A stretch of 64,000 nt of DNA. It comes from Symbiodinium natans (taxonomy: Eukaryota > Sar > Dinophyceae > Suessiales > Symbiodiniaceae). Shown here piece by piece: positions 28,560 through 40,400 of this stretch (positions are counted from its first letter, which is position 1; each line of letters opens with the position of its first letter). Below the pieces are notes generated by a model. It was not told the origin of the DNA. It ran no database searches and worked only from the letters and a program-made list of their open reading frames with translations. The stretch lies in assembly GCA_905221605.1 (NCBI GenBank), contig CAJNDS010000677.1, positions 1-64,000 on the forward strand, in the 5' to 3' direction. A program made the translations under genes and the position numbers.

Positions 28560-30485
28560 CTGCTTCCTAATCAAATTCAAGCCACACATGTCATGCTGTT
28601 TCCTAAGATCTTTGTCGAAAACAAGCTCTTCTTGAGGACTTTCTGGACCACTTGAGGGAACTTTGGGCTTTCCCAGAGGACTTTCGGGATTGAAGATCTC
28701 AGACCTAAACCCTCGAAGGAGAAACGAAAACGGAGTTGAAGACAAAGCGTGTCGGCCACACTGCTCATCATCGAGCTCATCGACTTTATGCAGGCTCTTT
28801 CCTCCTTTCTTCAAGATGCTCCTGGGAGCGGTCCGCTGTCCTGAGGGGATAGGAACCTCAGATCCTGACACAGCAGTGTCCTTCAGTGAATCAAGTTCCA
28901 TGTCTTTAGGCCCTTCCGCCTCTTTCTTGGAGGAGGCTTTAGACTTCTTCCCCCCGCTAAACGCCCACCAGGCCCGATTGTGACCAACCAACTTGATACT
29001 CTTCTTGTTCCCTTTGTACATTCGGGACCCCGTTTTGGACAGATAGGTCTTCCAACCCAATTCCGCCCCACACCATGGAGAGAGGACGTTAAACCCGACA
29101 TCAGCCACCAACACCTCCCCGAGTCTCAGAAGAACATCACCGAAGTAGACTTCGATATCGACCACAGACGAAACGTCGATCGAACCTCCAGAGGCGTTGA
29201 ACAGACTGGCTGCCTTGTCATGTGTCTTCACCACACGAAATCCTGAGATAAACTGGTTGGAAACTATGTGGCACGTAGCCCCACTATCAACCAACCAAAC
29301 ATCCCTCGGGCTAACCCCTAGGTGCGAGCACATCTGAGAGAGGTTTCCTCTTTGAGAAAACTTCGAGCCTAAGGCTCCCATTGAATCTCCAACTACGGTG
29401 CCTACCGGCTTCACCTCTTCAGGCGCGTTCAGAACACGAGGAGGAAGAGAAGGTTCGGCCGAAGCTTCCCGCACTCCAGAAAAACCCAAAGCCATCAAGG
29501 TGGCTTCCCCAGAGTCTGCTTCCGATTCGGGCTCACCCAAGTAACGGCCTTTCCCTTTTCCTTTCTTCTTCTTCGACTTCTCCTTGCCCTTTCCGCGTCC
29601 TTTGGGGCTCTTGTCCCCTTGCTCGCTCCGAGGAGTTCCACCTCCCCGCGGCGTTCCTCCACCTTTGGGAGTTCCCCCACCTTTGGGGTTTCGGTCCCCT
29701 TTTCCTTTGTCCTTAGGCTTCTTTCGATCCTTTCCATGGTCGCCCTTGCCTTTGTCCGGACTGCCACCACCACGGGCCTTCTCATCCCTTTGCTTCTGCC
29801 AGCATTTCTCGGCTTGGTGTCCCCGTTTCCCGCAGTAATCACACAAAGTGTCACTGAGGGATCGAGACGTTCCACCTGGAGCCTCACACAGTCGAAGCTG
29901 TTCTTCGTAGTACTTCAGACTGCTGCACAATGAGTTCCAGTCGTTGCTCTTCCCATGCAAGACAACGTATTGACGAAGCTCGGTATTCACCGCTTGCAAA
30001 AGGATACTGCACCGATCAGCCTCTGACAGAAGAAGTTCAGGGAAATTCGACAGCTTTGCCTCAGACCGAGAAAACTCATCTTCAAGGTGCCTAATGAGGT
30101 CAGTAGGTCGCCGAATATGTTGGCACGTGTGCTGCAACTTCAAACACTGGTCACGCACGAAGACGGCTTCCATGCGGGATACTATGCTGTACTGCTGCGT
30201 GATGGTGCGCATGGCCTCGTACCCACAGGCACTCAAAGCCTGTCGCTTCGAGCAAGAGCGTAGCAACTCCAGACCCCTTTCCCACTTTGCCAGGGCTTGG
30301 GTCAGGTAGTAAAACAGCTTAGCGCTCCGCGCTGCAACTTCCACACTGAGATCCTTCTGGAGTATCTCGTGTTTCACCTTCACACACAGCTGAAGCTCCC
30401 GAACGAAAGACTCGTCCTGCAAGGCCAACCACGAGCTCAAAGTCTCCACATAGCCATGCCATGTTTCCACTTCTCGCATGCGTCC
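28560..30485 (-). CDS. Copia Gag (C-terminal part) with zinc knuckle and aspartic protease
   Basis: The frame reads from about 30,485 and stays open to 27,603, though below about 28,560 it looks like shadow of the extra ORF. Counting from 30,479, residues 1-205 are the helical Gag domain (VETWHGYVETLSSWLAL...). CDYCGKRGHQAEKC at 213-226 is a CCHC knuckle. Residues 235-312 are a Lys/Gly/Pro-rich RNA-binding tract. WLVDSGATCHIV (catalytic Asp398, near 29,288) is the DSGA box of a retroviral-type protease, followed by LGEVLVADVGFNVLS. The N-terminal Gag piece lies upstream in another frame, separated by a single extra base. Confidence 0.85.
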
Positions 30486-30489
30486 TTTT

Positions 30490-30876
30490 GCTCATGCCTT
30501 GATGCTCCAGCAATGGCAAAGGCGGTAGGTACTTCTCCGCTCGGTTCTGAAGAGTGGACCCACCACTTTCAGAAGTAGACGAAGACGACCCCGTCGCTAC
30601 TGTGGCACCAGGTCCCGAAAACGGGTCGGCAGTCTTGGCTTTAGCTGCAGCTTCAGCAACCAACTTAGCAGTCTCCGCTGCCTTCTCTTCGGCCTCGTTT
30701 CGGCGTTTCTCCTCTAAGTCCATGCGCCTCATGAGAGCAGCTATCAACTGGTTCTGTTGAGTAGCCTGCCCTTGTTGACGCAAGAGCTCAAGTGTAGACT
30801 GGTTCTGCTGACGTAGCATTTCCAACACGATGGCTTGAAACCCAGTCTCGGTTCCTCCACCGCTGGCTGTGGGCAA
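30490..30876 (-). CDS. Copia Gag N-terminal segment (separated by a 1-nt frameshift)
   Basis: This frame encodes a Gln/Leu-rich coiled coil (IVLEMLRQQNQSTLELLRQQ), then RMDLEEKRRNEAEEKAAETA, and ends with EKYLPPLPLLEHQGMSK. At the T-run 30,486-30,489 (AAAA in sense) the reading must lose one base to join the next frame, giving GMSKGRMREVETWH. The displayed start at 30,876 is TTG and no upstream ATG was clearly identified, so the true start is uncertain. Confidence 0.7.
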
Positions 30877-31084
30877 AGTTCCCCCTGCCTGACTGCCCGC
30901 TGGTGAAGCCTGCGCTTGAGCAGAAGTTGCCGGAGGGACTCAAAGGGGTTCGGTGCTTCCTGAGGTCGCGAAGGTCTGGCCTGCTTGACCAAACAGCAAA
31001 GCCTCTTCTTCAGGACTCACGTCCGGGACCGGCACCTGAGAAGGGTCCGGAGCTTAGGCGGCCATGGTCTCCACTGGAACGTCC

Positions 31085-31102
31085 TCAGACGCTCCGCTGC
31101 CA
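31085..31102 (-). other. Candidate primer-binding site
   Basis: Directly inside the 5' LTR the element-sense sequence begins TGGCAGCGGAGCGTCTGA. TGG pairs with the CCA end of a tRNA and is at the right place. I could not assign the tRNA species. Confidence 0.5.
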
Positions 31103-31630
31103 TGTGAAAAACGCAGAGCACTTTTTCACTCCACGCTTGAGCCAAAACACCAGAGGTGTTTCGCAAGTCTCTCGCAGAGTCAGCGCAGCTTCACTTTCGT
31201 GAATTCCATCTCAACTTTGTTAAACAAAGAAGGAACATGCAAACGTCCCAATGCTTCTCAGGACTTCAGTGCTTCAGCAAAACAAGCATACAGTGCACAG
31301 CCACTCTGCTCGAACCTCAGTACGACGACACGAGCGAAGCGAGAGTCGGCGGCCAAGGTTTAAAGAGCAAAGCAACACGCACTTCTTCAAGGATGCTCCT
31401 AAAGCATCTCGAGTGCTTCTTGCCATCACACTCCAAACATCTCACGTCAAGCTCAAAGCAAGAAACACTTTCAAGCTCCAAACATGTGTCCATGCATGCT
31501 TCTGCTAACACCAAACAAACGGTTCAAGCACAGCTCTCAACTCATGCAATGCAAACTCGTGGTTCATGTCACACGTGCAAGACATCTGTCAACTGTAAAG
31601 GCACTCACAAGAAAGTCAAAAACTTTCACA
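31103..31630 (-). repeat. 5' LTR of the copia element
   Basis: 528 bp, starting TGTGAAAAACGC and ending AACTTTCACA on the plus strand, and aligning end to end with the left LTR. It carries the same spliced-leader-like 12-mer (31,136-31,147). Confidence 0.9.
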
Positions 31631-31635
31631 AAAAT
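31631..31635. repeat. Target-site duplication, right copy (AAAAT)
   Basis: Identical to the five bases before the left LTR. Confidence 0.8.
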
Positions 31636-33195
31636 CGAACAACCCCGCACGGAGGATGAGGAAAAACGAACTTTCTAAATTAGTTTTCGCGCCCAGTGTT
31701 TTGAAGTGGGTCAGTGGCTGGGTGAATCAGTGACACTTGAGGCTGCCGATGCCACAGGGGTTTCTTCCCTTCAGCGAGGAATGGCATCTTGGCCGAGCAC
31801 AGGCACAGGCTTTGCTCCGAGCCTGGATTGCACGGAGGAACGAAAGATACTGCACATGGCAATCTTGAACAGGTTTGGGGATTCATGCGCATGCTGGTCC
31901 AAGGCACGTGCAAGTTAGTTTCCTGGCCTGGTCGGCTGGGGCTCCGAACCGGCGGGCCATCTTGTGTGTCCAAATAACTACCAGCATGCACATGGCGCCG
32001 ACATTTCACAGTTCTCTACGTGGACTGGTGGTCACGAAAGCTGGCGCTTGAGTTCAGTAATGCTTCCGCAGTTGATAGGGGCAGACGACCCCGGAATCTG
32101 AACATTCATTGATTTTCTCACAGGGTGGTGGGGGGGGTGAAACACTGATGTTCACATCCAGGTGAGTGCGTGGTTTTTGTGATTGAGTGGAGTGGAGTTA
32201 GTCAGCGGATAAACCCAACGTGCACCTCTCGGCTGGCTTTCGTTGGCCTCGGTTGCCCTTCAAGTAGTAGCGGTAGCTGCATCGGTCAGAAAAGTACTGC
32301 GTGGTGAAATACAGTCTAATGGTACAATAGCCTAAACGCATAACCGTCTAATTATTATCTAGTCGTCTAAGGAGTCCAATTACTCTGGGTGGTCTTTTGG
32401 TGGGCTTCATTTGTTTGTTTCTGTTATCTTTTCACGTTTGTGTCTATGTTTGGTTCTGGCCCCTGTTTTTGAGTGGTTATGCATTTTGTGTTCTACTTTA
32501 TGTTTCATGTTGTTTTGCCTTTTGTTCTCTCGATGCTCTCTGTTTTTTTGTGATCGGTGTTTGTTTTTTGTTCTGGCCTGTGTGGTCTGCTTTTATGTTT
32601 CTTTCTTGTGTTGTTTTGGTGTGCTTTGTGCTTTCTTTCTTCTCGGCCTACTTGTATAATGGTATATGCGTACAATATTATGACAGCATAACCATCGAGT
32701 AACACAAAGGTAAAGTGTTGTCGTCGTAGTAGTTTTTGAAGTCATCGTGGTTGTCGTGGTCAGGAAGCAAACCGAAATGGAGGTTCTCTTCCCTCCCAAT
32801 GTCCTGGTTCAACCAGTGGAAGTCTACGCCCGATCATCTTGCGACGCGTCGGATTCCATCGTCAGCAGCTTGAAGCTAGGCCGCCGGGGGCGTTGGGGAT
32901 CTACACGTTTGTCTTCGGAAATATGTTGTCGGGAGATGGTGTGATTCTTCATTCATGTTCATGCTGGCAGGTCTGGGCGGCGCATGCTGGGACAAGATCG
33001 TCAAGACAGTAACCAGATTAATTAAGCTGCGAGGTTTCAAGCTTGCTTGCGTTGCTTTACTAAGTGCTCAACCCGCACACCTTGTCCAGATGCGGCCATC
33101 GCTGTGGGAGCCATCGGACATGGACTCCGTCACGCATGTCGTAGTCGTGAAACTGGCCTCCAGGCAATATATCCAGGACTTGTGCCTTGCCTTTG
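31636..33195. other. Intergenic, no gene recognised
   Basis: Short ORFs only, with no motifs. Between 32,400 and 32,690 the plus strand is T/G-rich (TTTGTTTCTGTT-type) and gives a spurious hydrophobic ORF. Confidence 0.4.
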
Positions 33196-33250
33196 CTTAA
33201 GGTTTTCAGGGCTGAGGGTTGTTTAGGGTTTTAAGGGTTTTGGATGAGGA
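33196..33250 (+). repeat. Degenerate TTTAGGG-type island
   Basis: Contains AAGGTTTTCAGGGCTGAGGG and TTTAGGGTTTTAAGGGTTTT, a decayed form of the TTTAGGG telomere repeat. A second island is at 33,640-33,712. Confidence 0.5.
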
Positions 33251-33639
33251 TGTAGGGCAATAGAGGAAGCTGGAAACAGATTAGCAAGACGCAAGCGATA
33301 CGGAACAACAAATATGCGAACGACACAATGTAAAACTGGAAGTGATTTGGCAGCTTTCGTGCGAAGTGACCGACAAACATTTTTGCACTTTACCTTGACT
33401 GGATCAGGTCTGCTCATGATGGACCGACTGGATCAGGTCTGCCCAAGCGGATGGGCTGAGTGGGAGCTGGCTTTACTTACGTTTTCCTTGCAAGAAATTA
33501 AACTGGCCGAGAAGAATGTCGGGAAACTCAGGCTTACGCAGTTCAAAACATCCTCACGCGTAAGGCTCGTCGGGGTGCCTGCAAGCAGCAGGTTTCGCCA
33601 AGTTTCGCGCGTAAGATGGCCTCGTGATGAGGGCCTATT

Positions 33640-33712
33640 GGCTTAGAGGGGTTTAGGTTTTTAGGGTTAGGGGGGCTCAGGGTTTAAGCAGTAAGGGGTT
33701 TAGGGGTATTGA
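33640..33712 (+). repeat. Degenerate TTTAGGG-type island
   Basis: Reads GGGGTTTAGGTTTTTAGGGT followed by further GGGTTTAA and GGGGTTTAGGGG words. Interstitial, flanked by non-repetitive DNA. Confidence 0.5.
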
Positions 33713-35140
33713 CGCGCAAGTTGGGCTCTCGGATGTTTTTTGGCCCCTGAGCGTACTGGATGCTACGTTCCGAAAATCCGTACAAGCTATGCGAGCCCCC
33801 CGCAAGCTCCTCGTAAGCTTCTCGTTCCAAGTTGGGGTTTGCTTGAGTCGCTTCAGTCCCCAGGCAGCGACCGCATCCGATGCCTTTTCAAAACATGTGC
33901 TCGCGGTCCGGGCGTGCTTTGTCCGGGCAGTCTCTCTTACACTCAGCATGGTGGTGGGTGTCCCTGGTACGTTTTCTTTTTGGCGTGCGTCAAGTCTACG
34001 TTCAGTGTTAGGGTGTCCTGATCTGTGCCCGCCGGCGTCCGTAGAAAGTTTTCAAGAAGTGGGAGGCATCTAAAGGGGCGTCCCCCGGTTGGCATACCGC
34101 TCGGTTACTTCGTCGATGACCTTAAGTTGGTCCCGGCCACTGTCACGGTTTGGGTGACGGTGGGCTTCTCAGCAGGCGTCCTGGTCGACGCCGGCAGTTG
34201 CGTTGGGGTCCTGTGTCGGGTGTCATGATTGTTCAGTGCAAAACGCAACAGGTAAACATATAGATTTTTGACATTTCTGGAAACTGTGCCTGGTTTTGTG
34301 CGGATCTTAAGTTTGCCCCAGCACTAGCGGTGCAGTTTTCAAGGAATCGACACATGACGTGCGGCTACGATCTTAAATGACCCCTATGGAACGACGAGTC
34401 GCTTGGGGCACGGCTCAGGGTTGAGGGCTCAGGCATTGCAGGTGCATTGCTCGGTGGCTCAGCGGCTTCAGGTTTGGAAGTGTTTCTGCTGATTGCTAGG
34501 TCACGCGTTGGAAATTTTCAAAATGCTTACCTGGATCGGCGGTTGAATTCTTAACCGTGTCCACACTCCCATCCGGGTAAAGATTTTGCAAAATCCAGGC
34601 ATGAGCATTTTTGAATCCACGCAAGAATTTTGATTTTCCTGGCCGTGTGCTCGGGACAGCTCGGGAAAGCAGCTTGAGCAGGAAACACAGGACCTGTGGA
34701 AACCGCAAATGGACATTTTACACCTGCGTCTGAGCAAGCACCCACGTAAGGCCCAATGACACCCTGACAACTTTTGTGAAATCTCGATTTTGTTGATAGC
34801 GCACTGGCATCTCGGATGATGCGATTTGTGTATCCTTTGTAATATACCAGGGCATCTGAGGTCTTCGTGTGGAAATTTCCTTACATGCAATATTTGCTTG
34901 TTGCTAATGCGATACTGATTAACCACGAACAACATCGTCATCATCGTCATCGTCACAAATTAACCGTCTATGACCACCATCACCATCATCCTCAGTATCA
35001 GTCGTGCGAAAACCTCGCAAACATCGCGGTGATGAAGTTCCTCCTGAATGCCTGGGAGCCGGCCGGCCGGCCGGAAATGGCGATCCCCGTGCCAGAGTTG
35101 TAGTTTTGTATTTCGAACATCCCCACCCTACAGGGGCTGG
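33713..35140. other. Intergenic, no gene recognised
   Basis: Only short unrelated ORFs. A small CATCGTCAT microsatellite lies at 34,930-35,000 and a GCCGGCCGGCCGG block near 35,060. Confidence 0.4.
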
Positions 35141-35775
35141 GCGCTCAGCTCAGAAATAGCTCAGCTCAGAAATACTCTGGGGTTGGGCACTCCAAAAATG
35201 TTGAGGTTGGGCAGTTGGGCACTCCCGGGATAGCGTTGAGAACTCCAGGGAAAGTTTGGTTGGGCACTCCGCCGTTCTTGAAATCCAGTATTTATGGGGT
35301 TTGGTCACTAGCGTTACGCGTTTCGGCCCCTACGTTTCATGATGTCGAGTGAGGCTGTCCTTGGAGTGATCATCTTGAGATTCAATGGTGCTCGGGGTTT
35401 CTGAATTACAAGCTTAAAACAAGCTTTGCAGGACGGAACTTGTCATCGCGAGGCTTTGCTGTGCGAGTATCGAGCGTTAACTGGGTGGTCGCTGGCGTTA
35501 CGTTTAACTGTGGGGCTGGCCACTAGCAGGACACCTGGGGATCGAATGCTGGAGGGACACTACGGGTTGGGCGCTGGAGGGACATTCTGGCCTTGTGTAT
35601 TGGAACATATTGGAACGGCATTCTGGGGTGGGCGCTGGAGGGACGCGCTGGGTTTGGACACTGCAGGGATATTTCGGGGTTGGCAAAGTGGAAGGACAGT
35701 CGAATGGTAGGCGCTGGAGTGACACTTGGGGTTGGGCGTTGGAGGGAGGGACGTTCTGGGGTTGGCCATCACATC
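35141..35775 (+). repeat. Decayed minisatellite (GGTTGGGC-CTGGAGGGACATTCTG type)
   Basis: Loosely repeated words such as GGGTTGGGCGCTGGAGGGAC, GGGTGGGCGCTGGAGGGACG and GGTTGGGCGTTGGAGGGA recur at irregular 35-60 bp spacing, with related GGGGTTGGGCACTCC words at 35,180-35,270. Short ORFs here are by-products. Confidence 0.5.
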
Positions 35776-37690
35776 ATCCTTTTCGGGAACAACCATCACA
35801 GCTTGCTGTTGGGGTGCAAAGCTCAGTTCATTGCCAGACTTGCTTTAAAACATGCATATATGACAAGAGCAGTTTCTGCGTAAGCTCGCGTAAGCACACA
35901 CAAGCTATAACACGCCGTGTAAGGTACTGCCCCATACACATAAACTAAATGGACGCGCTGCATAAGCTGCGGAGTTTCCCGAAAAGTTCTTGACTTCGCG
36001 CATTAGTTGCTAGTTGGTTTTGGCGCTTGGTTGCGCTGGCAGACTGCCTTGGGGCTGGGGTGCCCCTACAGTCGCCCTTCGAAGAGGGGCGCGAAACTTT
36101 AAGTTCCGGAGCCTCAAAGAGTGTGCTCCTTTGTCGGCCTGTTGGCCATTGGCGCCCAGACTTCAATGTGGGCATAGGACCTTAGGATCACTAAAAGACG
36201 ACCAGCTCTGGACTGTGTGTGTCTGCAGCTGCTCGATGTTGTGTGCTGCGTGATGTTGGGAAGACTGCAACAGGTGCATAAGACTTCCGTGAAGCTTTGT
36301 CCACAGAGTCGTAAGGCATGCTTTGCCTAGGAGGTCTTCAGTCCTGATTTAAGGGACTCCGTTGTTTACACCGTTTTGCACCAGATTCCGGCCAGTCCAT
36401 ATACGCAGTAAATTGTCTGGCAGTTTCAAGTCTTGCCACGAACAAGCCAGGTAACCTTTGCGATTGTGACCGGCTTGTCGGTTGCAAGGCTGGCCTTAGC
36501 TGCCACATGAAAGACAAGATGCTGTGCAACAAAGATTTTGGATTTTGACACTTGCGTAGGCTCTCCATGAGCCAGAGAAGCGGGAGAGGCCATGGAGATT
36601 TCCGAACGGTGAGTATATACCTTGTTGAAACGACACGCGGAGTGAAGCTTAGCCGGCTTTGACAAGATCCGGCCGTGGCAGGTGTGAGTTTGATATCACC
36701 GATTGTCAAAGAACGGTTCCACTTGGAGGCGCCTGTGAGGTGCCTTGGCATGAGCAAAAAAACTTCATTCTGCCAGTTGTATCTGCCGTGCTCTCTTTAA
36801 TGATGTGCTAAGACCCGGTGCCGTGAGCTCTACATTGGCATGAGTTCACAAAGCAAATGCCCAATTCGGAACACGGACCTGGAGCGGTGGAGCACCCAGA
36901 AAGTTTGCGGCGTTCGTTGCATGGGTGCATGATGGTACATGTTTTAAACATGGTTCTCACATCTGGCCAAGGACTGTAAGGACTTCCTTGCCCGCAGCTG
37001 CATGGTTCAGTGCACGGGCCTTGATAACTTGGATGGAGGGTTTGTATGGGTTTGTGTCGTCGTTGATTGGCAGATGGCATGCTCTTGGTTGAGGCCCTGA
37101 GCCAGTCCCACACGGCTATGCAAAGAAGATGGCTGGCGATGTGCTCTGGGCTACGGCGGTACAGTCGGAAACCCAGTGATAAACCCAGTGTCGCACTGTC
37201 TCTTACTTCTGCGCAATTCTGTGCACGCAGTGACCAGGTGCTCAGCAGCTGTCCAACGCGCGGGAGGCAAGGCATCCACTCGTAGGGCGGCAGCGCGAAG
37301 CTCAAAGTCTCCGCTCTTCGAAGCCTCGAAGCCCTCTTTAGATGTTAGTTCGATCGCTAACGCGAGACCGCCTCGGAAATGGCAGGGTGCACGGAAGTTC
37401 AAATAATGTGTGTGCCTTGCAGAGATTGATGGTCGAAGATCGCAGACAGTCCGCAGATTTGCAGTATCTCGTCTTAAAGATGTACTTTGCATTCTATTCT
37501 CTGTGATTTCTAAAGATGCAGCCATCTTGCCGCAGCACCGTGACCAACAGCCCGAAAACAACGATGGATGATGAGGAAATAAACAAATAAAGATGAGAGG
37601 GGGGAGGTGAGGACAAATTGAAAGGGAGGGGGAAGGGGGCAGTTCGATACAAGAAAAAAGTGGCAAAAATAAACAGGGATCAGAGAACTC
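35776..37690. other. Intergenic, no gene recognised
   Basis: ORFs up to 171 codons exist on the minus strand (36,338-37,666), but none shows a domain or sustained protein-like composition. Exons as short as those of the phosphatase gene could be hidden here. Confidence 0.3.
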
Positions 37691-38205
<515 letters not shown>

Positions 38206-39190
38206 CTAGCCGCGTTCTGGCGGTTGTTGTGTGGTAATTAGTCTGTTCGAGACAAGCTCGCCCTCACATGGAGTGCTTCCGCAGGCTGCGGCCAAAACCC
38301 GAAGCGGAGGCTGGGCACGTACAGCCGTCTCCCAGTAGTCACTTCGTTGCTCAAGTCTGGCAGCTACAGACCTGCGGTCTGGAAGAGGTCGAGGTCTGCA
38401 GATGTATTGCTGCACCGCCTCATGGGATCCTGCCCAGTACGTGAAGCCGGAAAGCTTAGAATGTCCGGCTTGAGCAAACTCCAAAGTTTGGTCATATTAT
38501 CTGCGCAGATACACAGCCACCTGAAAGCGTCTGAAAGCATGGGATGCTTCTAGACACATGTTTTTGTTGCGACAAAGTCTTCGATGATGTTGGTGCTTGG
38601 TGGCTTTCCTTGACCGGCATCCCGCACTGGGAGCGCATTTTCCAATCCTTTTGCAGATGCAAGTTGAACATCACTGCTGCGAACGAAAGGCCCCTGCATG
38701 CTGCAGCAGTACCTGCAGAAGAGTATTACTTTCATTCACGAATTAAACACACAAAGAACTGTAATGAAAAGAGCACAGTGAGTGAACTATATTACAAGGG
38801 CGCTCTTTATTATTCTCGCGAGCGCATAACATTACAAGCGAACAGAGTGAGTGCGCTAATATAATTATAAACGGGCTAATAAACGCACTAATTAATGTCC
38901 CAAGGGTCTAGTTTCCTTATATTATTATCCCGCGAAGAGAATTATATTAATGTGCCCCGTTAAAAGACCTATTTTGGGGCACTTATTGACTTTATGAATG
39001 AACTCTACAGAAAACCCCTAAATTATGTGAGGAAAGGTGAATAGACAAGAACTAGGAATAAGACCCCTGTTTCCAAAGCATATTTTCCTTATTGAATCGC
39101 TTGTACATTTAGTAATTTAGTAATTGAGTTCATTTCGTCTTTCCGCGGTCATCTAATGCTTGAGGCCCTTTATTATAATCTTATGGGCGG
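38206..39190. other. Intergenic, partly AT-rich
   Basis: No gene recognised. 38,750-39,170 is AT-rich with many TTATTAT and TAATTA words. Confidence 0.4.
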
Positions 39191-39470
39191 CTTACTACTT
39201 ACTATTTACTACTTACTACTTAGTACTTAGTACTTACTACTTACTACTTACTACTTACTATTTACTACTTACTACTTGCTACTTACTGCTTACTACTTGC
39301 TACTTTCTACTTCTACTTACTACTTACTACTTCCTACTTACTACTTTCTACTTGCTACTTGCTACTTGCTACTTACTACTTACTATTTATTACTTATTAC
39401 TTACTACTTATTACTTACTACTTACTACTTGCTACTACTTACCACTTACTACTTACTACTTACTACTTAC
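39191..39470 (+). repeat. Heptamer array (ACTTACT)n, left block
   Basis: Tandem ACTTACT with variants ACTTGCT, ACTTAGT and TTTACT. Seven bases is out of phase with codons, so the open frames through it (TTYYLLL and similar) are artefacts. Confidence 0.9.
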
Positions 39471-40400
39471 TAACTAGGAACACGGGTCCTAGAGTGCCGT
39501 GGTGTTTGGGTGTACTGCCTGGGTTTTGGGAGGATTCCTAAAACAGGAGGTTAAAAAAGCAGGAAACAAACTACTTCGATTTATACTGAATTGGGGTCTT
39601 TGGTGGGTCGTACTTGAGTGTCGACTTGTTTCTTTCCCCCTGCTGGGTCAGAGTACTTTGCACAAGCGCTGCAAGAACTGCGGCGGAGCGCTGCAAGAAC
39701 TGCGGCGGAGTGCAGGGCCCGAGACTTTCTATACATCCACTGGTACGTGTATTTTGGAATTTCAGGGTTCAGAATGGCTGTTCCTCCTTCTTCATCTTCA
39801 TGACTAAGTGTCGAGGCAGCCATTCTTTGAGTGCCCGCCACGACCGATCCACGGCCTGCGTGCCGGCCAGCTTGCTGCAAGAACGCTGGACCAACCCGCA
39901 TTGTTTGGTGAAGACTTTGAGCTGGTGGTTGACAGCTTGCGCGGCCAGGTCATGGGTTTGGCTTGGGACTCCCACGCCCGGCTGCCATCAGGGTAAACAC
40001 ATGTGGAACGGGAGCCTGGTTTGAACAGCAGCGGAAACACCGTCGGCAGGAGACAAACACCAAGCATGGTGGTGAGAATCCACATCGAAGCCTTGAGCAG
40101 ACCAAAACTTCTCCAGCGTCGCAAGAGCAGGCTGTCCACTCAAACGCAGGAGGATGACCAAGGTGAGGCTTTCGCATATCTGGTACCGCAGGGACGACAT
40201 TAAACCCCGAAGCTAAGCGGTGTTTCTCCCAAGCCCCCCCACCCCAAGCACTCCGTCCTCCCGCCCCCTGAAGCCAGCGGCTGCGGCGATGCAGAGGTGG
40301 GGGCAGCAAGGACGTTCTTACTCCGCCCCAAACCCGGAAGCAGGCCCTAGATTGCCGGAAATGCCGAAAACACCACGGCAATCTAGGACCCATATTCCTA
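39471..40400 (-). mobile_element. TIR transposon (ISXO2/Merlin-like) inserted in a heptamer array
   Basis: The ends are inverted repeats of about 32 bp: left TAGGAACACGGGTCCTAGAG followed by TGCCGTGGTGTTT; right, reverse-complemented, TAGGAATATGGGTCCTAGAT followed by TGCCGTGGTGTTTT. Heptamer arrays flank both sides. CTACTTAC stands at 39,463-39,470 and 40,401-40,408, compatible with the 8-bp duplication expected for Merlin-type elements, but the array makes this ambiguous. The inner side of the right end also folds on itself (CCTAGATTGCCG with CGGCAATCTAGG). It contains a broken transposase. Confidence 0.65.
39581..40139 (-). pseudogene. ISXO2/IS1595-like (Merlin) transposase, frameshifted fragment
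   Basis: Three minus-strand frames in succession give VFPLLFKPGSRSTCVYPDGS and RAWESQAKP, then QAVNHQLKVFTKQCGL and KLAGTQAVDRSWRALKEWLP, then ILNPEIPKYTYQWMYRKS. The pattern (PDGxxAWE, VNHxxxxF, AGTQxxDRxWRxLK, YQWxYR) matches the C-terminal half of ISXO2-like DDE transposases. The last acidic residue is Asp rather than the usual Glu. The N-terminal zinc-ribbon and first Asp were not found, so the copy is truncated and shifted at least twice. A 22-bp duplication (GCTGCAAGAACTGCGGCGGA) sits at 39,667-39,712. Confidence 0.6.

Larger units (their letters stand above)
21451..31630 (-). mobile_element. Complete Ty1/copia LTR retrotransposon
   Basis: A 10,180-bp unit bounded by LTRs (21,451-22,002 and 31,103-31,630), each starting TGTGAAA and ending TTTCACA on the plus strand, flanked by a 5-bp AAAAT duplication. 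In minus-strand order it has a primer-binding-site candidate, gag with zinc knuckle, protease, an additional ORF, integrase, RT, RNase H and a methyltransferase-like tail. The integrase-before-RT order defines the copia superfamily. The LTRs differ by several substitutions and about eight small indels (24 bp net), so the insertion is not brand new. The 2,088-codon pol frame is still open. Confidence 0.92.

Noticed and set aside
31103-31660. 167-codon ORFs inside the LTRs
   Set aside because: They are shared by both LTRs, lie antisense to the element and lack protein-like features; they follow from LTR base composition.
40160-40215. 5S rRNA-like patch (CCCCGAAGCTAAGCGGTG)
   Set aside because: Only GAAGCTAAGC and a few flanking bases resemble 5S rRNA; the 3' half and the overall fold are missing, and it lies inside the transposon segment.
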